From MVRE01 sp015660965 (lineage in GTDB: Archaea > Halobacteriota > Methanomicrobia > Methanomicrobiales > Methanospirillaceae), in assembly GCA_050015095.1 (NCBI GenBank), contig JBEKCC010000007.1, forward strand, positions 1-12,636: a stretch of 12,636 bases of DNA, read 5' to 3'. Numbering within the stretch: the stretch's first letter is position 1; each line of letters begins with the position of its first letter. The notes under the pieces were generated by a model. It worked only from the letters and a program-made list of their open reading frames with translations, was not told the origin of the DNA and did not search any database. Below, in pieces: positions 1 to 7,265 of this stretch. A program made the position numbers and the translations under genes.

Positions 1-1117
1 TGTGAGTTATCTCTTCTTCCGCCCGCTTGCTCTCGGTGATGTCAATTGCATAAACCCTCACTGACAAGAATTCAGGTGTGAAATACACATTCTCCCGAAA
101 CACCCGCCCATGGATCTCAATTTCCCGTATCTCATGAACGGATTTTGCAATCACCGTCCTGTTGAGCTGATCCCGGATGTCCTGAGGAATAAAAATGCGG
201 GGATCGCTCTCCCCCATCGTCTCAGTTGTCTTCCTGATAGCCGGGTTAGCATAAAGGATCGATCCCTGCAGGTCTACCTCAAGGATTAGTATCGGTGTGA
301 GCTCGGGGAACGAAGCGAGATGCACTGCCCGTTCCTCCGCTATCTTCCGCTCGGCAACCTCATTTTCTAGGCTCTCTTTTGACGCCGTTGTCGCCTTCAG
401 ATTCATTGTCATCCGGTTGAAAGCCTGGGACAACGCACCAATCTCGTCTTTACTGTTCTCTTCAATGGTAAAATCGAGGTTGCCGGAACCGATGATCTCT
501 GTGCCTTCCTGAAGGTTTGAAAGGGATCTCAAAATGCGCCGGTTGATAAAGAGATAATTGGTGATAAGAATAACACAAAACACGCCCAATAATGAAAAAA
601 TAATGAGGATATTGGCAAACTGGATCTGAAGTTGCTCCTCATTTAGCATCTGCGAAAGCTGCGATGCATCAAAGATTATTGCCTGGTTCTGAACGATAAA
701 CCGGCTCCATGCTATCTGAATAATCTCGGGGTCAACAGATCCTCCTGGAGTGTTTTTGGCGGTTTCTATTTCCGCAACCGATTCTGTGTAGATTTCCTTT
801 AATCGTTCTTTGTTTGTAATAATACGATTGACAAGAACCTGTTGCTCCGGCTTGTCAACATCCAGCTGGGCAATATCATCATTAAACAAAATAAATCTTG
901 AATTCCATTGAATATTCTGCCTTTTTTCCAAATGGAACAGGTAATCATTGGATAAATAACTGAGCTCATAGGCACCCCGCAAAACATTTTTTGCGATAGT
1001 GTCCTGTTTATCCAGTTTCTGGATTTCCCAGCTTGTGTATATCGCAGATACTCCGATAAGCAAGAATATCACGGAAAAAATGATCATCCCTATGGTCAGC
1101 TGGCGTTTTATTTTCAT
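1..1117 (-). CDS. Membrane sensor protein with HAMP and PAS domains (C-terminus beyond window)
   Basis: The frame is open from an ATG at 1117 to the left edge, giving 372 codons without a stop. Residues about 5-30 form a first membrane helix. A mostly helical extracytoplasmic segment of roughly 135 residues follows, then a second membrane helix near 165-190. A HAMP linker follows (about 190-245, with 'DEIGALSQAFNRM'), then a short coiled coil ('SLENEVAERKIAEERAV') and a PAS domain (about 265-365) ending in 'DITESKRAEEE'. This is the layout of a membrane sensor histidine kinase; the catalytic part, or further PAS domains, would lie outside the window, so kinase activity is inferred. The start is 11 bp after the stop of the upstream solute-binding protein, so the two are very likely co-transcribed and may sense the same ligand. 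The extracytoplasmic part has no family I can name. Confidence 0.85.
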   Translation of the reverse strand, partial: MKIKRQLTIGMIIFSVIFLLIGVSAIYTSWEIQKLDKQDTIAKNVLRGAYELSYLSNDYLFHLEKRQNIQWNSRFILFNDDIAQLDVDKPEQQVLVNRIITNKERLKEIYTESVAEIETAKNTPGGSVDPEIIQIAWSRFIVQNQAIIFDASQLSQMLNEEQLQIQFANILIIFSLLGVFCVILITNYLFINRRILRSLSNLQEGTEIIGSGNLDFTIEENSKDEIGALSQAFNRMTMNLKATTASKESLENEVAERKIAEERAVHLASFPELTPILILEVDLQGSILYANPAIRKTTETMGESDPRIFIPQDIRDQLNRTVIAKSVHEIREIEIHGRVFRENVYFTPEFLSVRVYAIDITESKRAEEEITH

Positions 1118-1128
1118 GGTTAACCACA

Positions 1129-2139
1129 CTACCGGATGATATTCACCGCCGCTGGTCGTACTGCATTCAGACCATCCTGGTAGATATAATCCAGAAACAC
1201 GGGAACCTCTTTTTTATCTGTAAGATTATTTTTTATCAACCACCGCGACTCATCTTCCGATGCGATAATAAGAGACTGGTCTAAAGAGAGCGTAAGTTGA
1301 GTTTTCGGAGTAACCCGTTCCATATAGGCATCATCTGAACCGAATCGTTTTTGTATGATCTTCCTTGCCTCATCCGGATGCATCACTGCAAAATCTTCTG
1401 CCTGGTTTAACGCTCGCAGGAACCGTTCGATTAATTCCGGACGATTGGTTATTAGATCATCCCTGCAGATCGCCATCCAGTACATTAATTGTCCACTTTG
1501 ATCCGCCCAAATTGTGGCATTGACACCAAGACGATTCTCGACTTGATACGCGTATGGATCCCATGTACTGACCGCGTCAACCTCCCCGTTTATAATGGGA
1601 GCTACCATGTCTGCGGGCTTGAGATTGACAATGGTAATCTCCTCCATTTTTATCCCATGCAATTGAAGGAACCTACCAAGATAGAACTCGGCACTTGTGT
1701 CCTTCGCAACCCCGATCTTTTTGCCTTTCAGGTCAGAAATGTTAAAAATTCCTTTATCTTTCCAGGCAATAATATAATGAAAATCCGATTTTCCGATACT
1801 TGCAATCCCGTGGATTTTTTTATTGTTCAAGGCATTTCGAGTAAAGACCAGCTCAGATGCGGTTGCAACATCCAAATTCCCGGCATAGAGGGCATCCATT
1901 GTGTTGATTCCCGCATCATACATTTTTATTGTTGCATTGAGACCATTGTCGGCAAAAAATCCCTGGTCTTGTGCGATAAAGAGGAGCCCGGATACTTCAA
2001 GAGGGGTTGTACCGATGATGATGGATTCCGGCTGCCCGGTATATTGTTTCCGGGGGGTTTGAAGATACCATACTCCGATTACCAACCCAATCCCGATAAT
2101 TAAAAAGATGGCGATATAAGCTATTGTTTTCCTGTCCAT
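1129..2139 (-). CDS. Membrane-anchored solute-binding protein, NMT1/SsuA/TauA-like
   Basis: 336 residues from the ATG at 2139. The frame also extends upstream to a TTG at 2193, but a BRE/TATA-like box at 2172-2186 would put the transcription start downstream of that codon, and the ATG is followed directly by a hydrophobic helix (about 5-25). There is no lipobox cysteine, so an uncleaved membrane anchor is likelier than a lipoprotein. The rest has the periplasmic-binding-protein type II pattern of the NMT1/THI5, SsuA and TauA group: 'IIIGTTPLEVSGLLFIAQDQ' near the start, 'GFFADNGL', 'ISDLKGKKIGVAKDTSAEF' and 'INGEVDAVSTWDPYA'. Relatives bind thiamine precursors, sulfonates, nitrate or similar small molecules; the ligand cannot be told from sequence. 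No ABC permease or ATPase gene is adjacent. The next gene in the unit is a HAMP-PAS sensor, so a ligand-sensing role is plausible. Confidence 0.85.
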   Translation of the reverse strand: MDRKTIAYIAIFLIIGIGLVIGVWYLQTPRKQYTGQPESIIIGTTPLEVSGLLFIAQDQGFFADNGLNATIKMYDAGINTMDALYAGNLDVATASELVFTRNALNNKKIHGIASIGKSDFHYIIAWKDKGIFNISDLKGKKIGVAKDTSAEFYLGRFLQLHGIKMEEITIVNLKPADMVAPIINGEVDAVSTWDPYAYQVENRLGVNATIWADQSGQLMYWMAICRDDLITNRPELIERFLRALNQAEDFAVMHPDEARKIIQKRFGSDDAYMERVTPKTQLTLSLDQSLIIASEDESRWLIKNNLTDKKEVPVFLDYIYQDGLNAVRPAAVNIIR

Positions 2140-2171
2140 AACACCCAATGACAGAACATAATGGTATTCGT

Positions 2172-2186
2172 CTAATATAGTTTTCG
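2172..2186 (-). promoter_or_regulatory. Putative BRE/TATA promoter of the solute-binding protein-sensor unit
   Basis: Read on the minus strand the site is CGAAAACTATATTAG: a purine-rich BRE-like stretch directly followed by a TATA-like box. Its centre is about 37 bp upstream of the ATG at 2139, which would give a leader of about 10 nt. This supports the ATG over the upstream TTG. Confidence 0.45.
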
Positions 2187-2278
2187 GTGACAAAATATTT
2201 CAGCAGATAGAATTGAAAATCAAAGGAATTATGCGAGTTGTTTACGGTACCCCCTTCCCCAAATTTTCATATTACAGG

Positions 2279-2366
2279 GTGGAATTATAATCGAGAGAAG
2301 GGAGAAAGGGGCTATCTGAGGATGGACTGAACAAACACACAGTCAACAACGTGTTATTAAAAAAAA
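2279..2366 (-). repeat. 88-bp repeat, copy A, with T8 tract, 3' of the REC-PAS-PAS kinase
   Basis: This copy shares ordered blocks with 4801-4886. On the plus strand these are an identical 15-bp start (GTGGAATTATAATCG), a purine-rich GGAGAA...GGGGC stretch, ATGGACT, AACACA, AGTCAACA, and a closing run of eight A. On the minus strand it begins 67 nt beyond the stop of the kinase gene with T8, so it may act as an archaeal oligo-T terminator for that gene. The rest of the conserved block is not explained by termination. The remaining intergenic bases 2187-2278 and 2367-2433 show nothing else I can support. Confidence 0.7.
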
Positions 2367-2433
2367 TCGTTCTCGTACACACAATACTCAGAAAAAATGA
2401 TTTAATGGGGGACGCCGGATGTTCATTTCTGGT

Positions 2434-4266
2434 TCATTGTTTTTCCTTCACGACGATATTGAATGCAGTTCCAGTTGTCCGGTCGAGTTCAATCGTACCA
2501 TTCAATTGTTCCACAAGGCTCACCATTAACCGGTGCCCGAGCGATTGTGTATTTCTCATCCAGTCAAGGTCTTTTGGTATCCCAATCCCCGTGTCCTTGA
2601 AGGAGAGTACAAGGTTACCGGCTTCACGGCGTCCTGCAATGGTGATCTTCCCTGTTGTACCTTTGGAAAACGCGTGCTTAATTGAGTTTGAGATGAGTTC
2701 GTTGATGATTAGACTGATGGGGATTGCAGTGTCTATATTAATCTGCAGGTCTTTCATTTCGACGTTCAACCGGATATGCTGAGGATCGACATTATAGGAC
2801 GTGAAAAGGTGCGTTCCCAGAAATGTGACGAGTTCAGACAGATCGATTCTGGAGATGTTCTCGGCACGGCACATCCTTTCGTGGACATGTGCCATCGCCA
2901 TGATGCGGTTCTGGGTCTCTTTCATTGTTTCCAGTAATTTCTGGTCTTTGATATTCCGGGACTGGAGTCTGATGAGACTTAAAATAATCTGGAGGTTGTT
3001 CCTGACCCGGTGGTGGATCTCACGGAGCAGCAGCGCCTTCTCTTCAAGAGAGACGTTGAGTTTCTGAGTACGATCCGCAATTCCTTTCTCCAGTTCTTCG
3101 TTGAAATGTTTCAGCTGCTCTTCTATCCGTTTGCGCTCAGTGATATCGTGCACGTTTCCTACAAGGTTCGTACAACGACCAGTTGCATCAATCAACGGGG
3201 TAACACTAACTTCACCATATTTTATTCCAGCGGGATACTCCGTTATTTCTTCCCAAGTAACCGTTGTATTGTCTTGGATCGCCTGTTTGTAATTCTCGAG
3301 AACCAACGTCAAAGACGGTTCCGGAATGACTTCGTGAACGTATTTGCCGACAACCTGCTCTTGTGTTAATCCAGTAACATCCAAGAACGATTGATTGACA
3401 GAGAGAAAACGGAAGCGATTATTTTGTTCGACAGATAAGAAAAACAGAACTTCAGACACATTTCGATAGATTAAGGAGAGTTGACGTTCTTTAGCTTCCA
3501 ACTCCTCTTCTACACGTTTGCGCTCGGTGATGTCACGGATGTTGCACTGGATTACATCCGCATGATCAACAGTATAGACGTTGCTCACAAGCTCGACAAC
3601 AATCTCCCGACCCTTTTTTGTCATGAGCGGTAAATCTTCATACCGGGTGTTTTTTTTCATCTGAAATTCGAGAAACACTTTTTTTCCGAGGTCAACGTCA
3701 TTGAAGACCCCGATATCCCAGAGATGTTTTCCCAGTATTTCCTCAAGGGACGACCCGATTAAGTTTAACAGGAACGGATTTGCATCAATGATCCCCCCTG
3801 TGTCCGCATCAAGGAGTATTATCCCATCATTCGCTGTTTCAAAGAGCTTGCGATAGCGTAGTTCGGAGTTATGAAGGGTACCCTCCAATTTCCTGATTCC
3901 TACTGCCTGTTTGATCTTCTGGATGAGATCATCGAATTGCTCCTTTGGGTCCTCTCCCTTTTGTACATAAAACCGGGCCCCGTTATTCAACGCCTCGATC
4001 ACCGTATCCTCGCTCCCCTTTCCGGTAAAAAGTATGAAAGGTATATCGCCATACGTGGGAAGGATGCATTTGAGAAAAGCGACGCCGTCATATTCAGGCA
4101 TGGCGTAATCAGAAACTATGACATCATATCGGATTTTTTTTAGCTTTCCCACAGCCATTTTCACTGAATCTGCGGTATCTACCTGTATCTCCCCTGACCG
4201 TTCGAGAAAAATCTTATATAAATCCAGTAATACCGGTTCGTCATCGACACAGAGTACTGAGATCAT
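2434..4266 (-). CDS. Response-regulator/histidine kinase hybrid: REC-PAS-PAS-HisKA_2-HATPase
   Basis: 610 residues, soluble. The receiver domain (1-120) has acidic D8/D9, phosphoacceptor D53 in 'VIVSDYAMP', T81 and K103. PAS1 spans about 131-255 and PAS2 about 260-385, each ending in 'DITERKR'. After a coiled coil, the HisKA_2 dimerisation/phosphoacceptor segment has 'EIHHRVRNNLQ' (H418/H419). The ATPase domain has the N box 'NELISNSIKHAF' (N527) and 'DTGIGIP' (D558, G560, G562). It should autophosphorylate in response to cytoplasmic PAS signals and be modulated by phosphorylation of its own receiver. The ATG overlaps the stop of the short upstream MEDS gene (ATGA) and has a GGTG ribosome-binding site 8 nt upstream, so the pair is translationally coupled. 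PAS1 closely resembles the first PAS of the protein at 10716. Confidence 0.93.
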   Translation of the reverse strand: MISVLCVDDEPVLLDLYKIFLERSGEIQVDTADSVKMAVGKLKKIRYDVIVSDYAMPEYDGVAFLKCILPTYGDIPFILFTGKGSEDTVIEALNNGARFYVQKGEDPKEQFDDLIQKIKQAVGIRKLEGTLHNSELRYRKLFETANDGIILLDADTGGIIDANPFLLNLIGSSLEEILGKHLWDIGVFNDVDLGKKVFLEFQMKKNTRYEDLPLMTKKGREIVVELVSNVYTVDHADVIQCNIRDITERKRVEEELEAKERQLSLIYRNVSEVLFFLSVEQNNRFRFLSVNQSFLDVTGLTQEQVVGKYVHEVIPEPSLTLVLENYKQAIQDNTTVTWEEITEYPAGIKYGEVSVTPLIDATGRCTNLVGNVHDITERKRIEEQLKHFNEELEKGIADRTQKLNVSLEEKALLLREIHHRVRNNLQIILSLIRLQSRNIKDQKLLETMKETQNRIMAMAHVHERMCRAENISRIDLSELVTFLGTHLFTSYNVDPQHIRLNVEMKDLQINIDTAIPISLIINELISNSIKHAFSKGTTGKITIAGRREAGNLVLSFKDTGIGIPKDLDWMRNTQSLGHRLMVSLVEQLNGTIELDRTTGTAFNIVVKEKQ

Positions 4267-4517
4267 AGGTTTTTCACCGCACTGATAATTCTATCCTGTT
4301 TATTATTGCCAGTCCCGTTTCCGGCAACATTGATATTTTCACAAATAATTGAGCTTTCAGACAATTCGAAGAATATTTTCTCGTTCTGTTCGAAACCCTT
4401 GCGGAGAAATGGTGTGATAATATTCCGGTGCTCTTCGTCAGTATCATAGATACAACAGGCATGGTCACCGGGTTTCAGGTCTGTAATTGAAGGTATAGGG
4501 AATCGAACTTGCAGCAT
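4263..4517 (-). CDS. Very short MEDS-domain protein (N-terminal part of the domain only)
   Basis: 84 residues. 'LKPGDHACCIYDTDEEHRN' followed by 'ITPFLRKGFEQNEKIFF' matches the opening of the MEDS sensory domain found in methanogens and methylotrophs. As I recall, complete domains run to about 150-170 residues. Here recognisable similarity stops near residue 55 and the last 25 residues ('GNGTGNNKQDR') look unrelated. The stop overlaps the start of the REC-PAS-PAS kinase, so there is no room for the missing part and no frameshift that would restore it. It is either a remnant left by an internal deletion or a mini-domain acting with the kinase. No strong ribosome-binding site precedes the ATG. 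Confidence 0.65.
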   Translation of the reverse strand: MLQVRFPIPSITDLKPGDHACCIYDTDEEHRNIITPFLRKGFEQNEKIFFELSESSIICENINVAGNGTGNNKQDRIISAVKNL

Positions 4518-4800
4518 GGCAACATCTCGAAATAGGGATTTTTTCGAATCGAGACCTGACTGAATGCAAGCGGTATTTAGTGATAGTTCCTGATAAGGTG
4601 CCCTATGCCTGAGATTTTTTCAGGTGTCATGAGATCGGTGGATATTATCTGAAGATGCATGTTTGCTATCAATAAAACTCTCTCAATCCGATCATCCAAA
4701 TTTGATGTATTTAATAATTTATTGTAGATACGTTAAAATTTGTCATTTTAATTTTGCTGAGTGCAAATGAATTATTGTCGAAGGTATTGGATGAAAAAGA
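4518..4800. promoter_or_regulatory. Intergenic region with candidate promoter and leader structures for the MEDS-kinase unit
   Basis: No gene is supported here. On the minus strand a TATA-like CACTAAATACCGC (about 4570-4584) would give a leader of about 35 nt. A second AT-rich candidate (TTATTAAATA, 4708-4718) would give about 170 nt. An inverted repeat TCTCGA/TCGAGA (4525-4530 and 4549-4554) lies within 10-40 bp of the MEDS start, and a small hairpin CCTGA/TCAGG spans 4608-4624. None is strong enough to assign a regulator. Confidence 0.3.
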
Positions 4801-4886
4801 GTGGAATTATAATCGGGAAAATGGAGAACGGGGCGAAAGGGGCGAATGGACTCAAAAAACACATAGTCAACATCGCATAAAAAAAA
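4801..4886 (-). repeat. 86-bp repeat, copy B, with T8 tract, 3' of the stand-alone response regulator
   Basis: The second copy of the element at 2279-2366, in the same orientation and again downstream of a minus-strand signalling gene. The T8 run (A8 at 4879-4886 on the plus strand) begins 35 nt after the regulator stop. The first 15 bp (GTGGAATTATAATCG) are identical to copy A. The middle holds extra purine-rich sequence (GGGGCGAAAGGGG), so the copies differ by small indels. Confidence 0.7.
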
Positions 4887-4921
4887 TTACGCCACTGAAA
4901 GCCCCGTTATCGCAACAGCAC

Positions 4922-5512
4922 CTATTGAGGAAAAATCGTTATTCCCAATTGGTGCTGCAGGATTTCTATCCGTTCTTCACGTCTCTTCAATTCAGTTTCT
5001 AGAAACGGTACAGAACGACCTATCAGCTTTAATATAATTTTTCCTACTGGAATAGAGCGATATAGATTCCGGTATTCTTCCAGCAACTTTTGATCAAAAC
5101 CTGACTTCCGAGCAGTTTCAAGTTCATTCTCAATTGCATCTCTTCTCTTGAAAAAATTCAAGACTAGATCTGATAATCCTTTGACAGTAAGAGGTTTAAT
5201 GACATAACCCTCAATTTCATCCATATATGTTTCAATCTCATTGCTGGTGGGTTGTTTACCTGTTACCGCAATAATGGGAATGTTGTTTGTCCGAACATCT
5301 TTTTTTATCTCTGCGAGTGTCTCCCATCCGTCCATGGGTTCCATCATTAGGTCGAGCAGGATAAGATCCGGGAGCATGTTCTTCAAAAGAGCAAGGCATT
5401 CTCTTCCCCCGCTGGCAGTGTAGGTCTGGTAACCGCTGCGTTTAAGGACGATTTCGAATAATTCAAGAAGGGTGCTGTTATCATCGACAATGAGTATCGA
5501 AGGCATCGTCAT
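4922..5512 (-). CDS. Stand-alone response regulator (REC) with C-terminal helical extension
   Basis: 196 residues. The receiver domain (about 3-125) has D10/D11, phosphoacceptor D54 in 'LILLDLMM', T84 in 'IIAVTGK' and K106 in 'GYVIKP'. The remaining ~70 residues are charged and helical ('RREERIEILQHQLG' at the end) with no DNA-binding or enzymatic motif. It therefore probably relays phosphate or signals by protein contact. An ATG at 5512 and one at 5506 are both possible; AGGA lies about 3 nt before the first and about 9 nt before the second, so the second has the better-spaced site. It is divergent from the REC-PAS-PAS gene at 5775, and copy B of the repeat lies at its 3' end. Confidence 0.9.
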   Translation of the reverse strand: MTMPSILIVDDNSTLLELFEIVLKRSGYQTYTASGGRECLALLKNMLPDLILLDLMMEPMDGWETLAEIKKDVRTNNIPIIAVTGKQPTSNEIETYMDEIEGYVIKPLTVKGLSDLVLNFFKRRDAIENELETARKSGFDQKLLEEYRNLYRSIPVGKIILKLIGRSVPFLETELKRREERIEILQHQLGITIFPQ

Positions 5513-5581
5513 AATTCCTGAAGGATGTTCCTTATGAGAAATTTTGGTTATCCTTCCCTTCTTCTTAATGACGTCAATAAA

Positions 5582-5598
5582 CCTATATATAAATTATC
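5582..5598 (-). promoter_or_regulatory. Putative TATA promoter of the response regulator
   Basis: On the minus strand GATAATTTATATATAGG contains a good archaeal TATA box (TTTATATA). A start about 26 nt downstream would leave a leader of roughly 50 nt before the ATG at 5512. The box is nearly symmetric, so it could also be read toward the plus-strand gene. Confidence 0.5.
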
Positions 5599-5656
5599 TA
5601 CCCTCCTCAAAATTAATCTATTTTAGGGCACTCAACTTCTCGGTATTGACCATAAT

Positions 5657-5670
5657 AAGATATATAACCG
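5657..5670 (+). promoter_or_regulatory. Putative TATA promoter of the REC-PAS-PAS gene
   Basis: AAGATATATAACCG on the plus strand fits an archaeal TATA box. It would place the transcription start near 5690, leaving a leader of about 85 nt before the ATG at 5775. Confidence 0.4.
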
Positions 5671-5774
5671 CAAAGAACATGAAAACGAATCGTAAGAACT
5701 TACATGAACTAACCATCTATCGCAAAGGGAAGTACCTTTGAGTTTCGTATAAAAACAGAAGAGTGAGGGTTATC

Positions 5775-7247
5775 ATGATTGAAAAACGTTCTATCCTCAT
5801 TGTTGAAGATGAACGGATTACTGCTGAAGATATGAAGGAAACGCTACTCCACTTCGGGTATCATGTCCCAGCGATTGCATCCACTGGGGAATCTGCTGTC
5901 GAAAAAGCTGGAGAGCTCCGTCCTGACCTGATACTGATGGACATTTTTCTTGCTGGAAAAATGACCGGTATTGAAGCCGCTGAGCAGATTGGAAAGCAGT
6001 ATGATATTCCCATAATTTTTCTTACTGCGTTTGCAGATTTACAGATTACTGAGAGAGCAAAAATTACTGGCGCCTATGGATATATTTTGAAACCATATAA
6101 TGAACGGGAACTTCAAATCGCTATTGAGATCGCATTTTACAAAAGCGAGATGAATAAAAAGCTTAAAAAATTAAATGAAGAATTAGAATCTCGTGTCAAA
6201 GAACGAACTGAATCTCTTAATCAACAAGTTTTGTTTCTTCAGCAATTAATCGATACAATTCCAAGCCCGATTTATTATAAAGATAAAAATTGTAAATATA
6301 TCGGATGTAATATCGCTTTTGAGGATTATACCGGTATTAAAAAAAGTAATATTATCAATAAAACTGATGCTGATATCTTTCCAGCTGAAATTGCTGAAAT
6401 TTCACAAACAAAAGATACCTCTTTACTAAAACACTTGGGTATCCAAGTTTACCAAACAAAATTTTTTCATACTGACCAAACAACTCGAGAAGTACTCTTT
6501 AAAAAGGCAACCTTCGATGATACTCGCGGTTCAGTTGCCGGATTGATTGGAGTCATGTTGGATATTACAGACAGGATCCGGGCTGAAGAAGCTCTTAAGG
6601 AGAGCGAGAACCGGTTCAGAGAAGTGGTTCAAGACCAGACAGAGCTGATATGCCGGTTCCTCCCTGATAGAACGGTCTTATTTGCCAATGATGCCTTTTT
6701 AAACTATTTTCATAGAAATGCAAAAGATACTATGGGTTATATCTTCAAGTCAGTTGTGCACCCAGAGGACGCCCAACAAGAAGATAATCATTTCCGATCG
6801 CTTACACCCAATCAACCAGTATCATCTATCGAACACCGGATTATTCTTCAAGATGGAACAATTCGATGGCAGCAATTGAGTGTGCGTGCTTTCTTCGACA
6901 TAAATGGATATGTCACCGGATACCAAACCGTAGGTCGAGATATCACGGAATACAAAGAGATTGAGGAGAGACAAAGAGAGACAATTCAACAAATAGAGAA
7001 TAATCTTCAACAGTTTGCAATTCTGAATGATCATATTCGAAACCCGTTATCGGTTATTGTCATGCTAACCGAAATGGAAGGAGGTAAAAATGTTCAAAAA
7101 ATCCTTGAACAAACACGCGAGATTGATCAAATTATCAATCGTCTAGATCAAGGATGGTTAGAATCTGAAAAGATACGTCATTTTCTTTCCAAATATTATG
7201 GAATCAAGGGAATAACGAAACTACCACCTGAGAAAAAAGATACGTAG
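5775..7247 (+). CDS. REC-PAS-PAS protein with an H-box-like C-terminal segment and no ATPase domain
   Basis: 490 residues from the ATG at 5775, preceded by GTGAGGG about 6 nt upstream; an in-frame GTG at 5763 overlaps that site and is less likely. The receiver domain (1-125) has E11/D12, D56 ('LILMDIFLA'), T84 and K106. A coiled coil (about 128-155) precedes PAS1 (about 160-275, ending 'DITDRIRAEEAL') and PAS2 (about 283-395, ending 'DITEYKEIEERQ'). The end (about 400-475) has 'LNDHIRNPLSVIVML' and 'EIDQIINRLDQGWLESEKIR', which resembles a HisKA dimerisation helix pair, but no N or G boxes follow. Against the canonical H-E-x-R-N-P-L, D419 occupies the phospho-histidine position and H420 lies one residue later. 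It is probably a phosphorylation-dependent adaptor, not an active kinase. The gene is AT-rich and converges on the gene at 7256. Confidence 0.88.
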   Translation: MIEKRSILIVEDERITAEDMKETLLHFGYHVPAIASTGESAVEKAGELRPDLILMDIFLAGKMTGIEAAEQIGKQYDIPIIFLTAFADLQITERAKITGAYGYILKPYNERELQIAIEIAFYKSEMNKKLKKLNEELESRVKERTESLNQQVLFLQQLIDTIPSPIYYKDKNCKYIGCNIAFEDYTGIKKSNIINKTDADIFPAEIAEISQTKDTSLLKHLGIQVYQTKFFHTDQTTREVLFKKATFDDTRGSVAGLIGVMLDITDRIRAEEALKESENRFREVVQDQTELICRFLPDRTVLFANDAFLNYFHRNAKDTMGYIFKSVVHPEDAQQEDNHFRSLTPNQPVSSIEHRIILQDGTIRWQQLSVRAFFDINGYVTGYQTVGRDITEYKEIEERQRETIQQIENNLQQFAILNDHIRNPLSVIVMLTEMEGGKNVQKILEQTREIDQIINRLDQGWLESEKIRHFLSKYYGIKGITKLPPEKKDT

Positions 7248-7253
7248 TTGTTA

Positions 7254-7265
7254 TACTATTTTTTT
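7254..7265. terminator. T-rich site between convergent genes
   Basis: The plus-strand gene stops at 7247 and the minus-strand gene at 7256, with 8 bp between them. A run of seven T at 7259-7265 follows the plus-strand stop and could end its transcription by the archaeal oligo-T mechanism while lying inside the last codons (Lys-Lys) of the opposing gene. Confidence 0.4.

Noticed and set aside
1489..2103. 204-residue plus-strand frame
   Set aside because: It lies wholly inside, and antisense to, the well-supported solute-binding protein gene and has no domain signal.
5544..5741. 65-residue plus-strand frame in the divergent spacer with a hydrophobic start
   Set aside because: It begins at TTG, overlaps both promoter-like TATA boxes and has no recognisable motif or ribosome-binding site.
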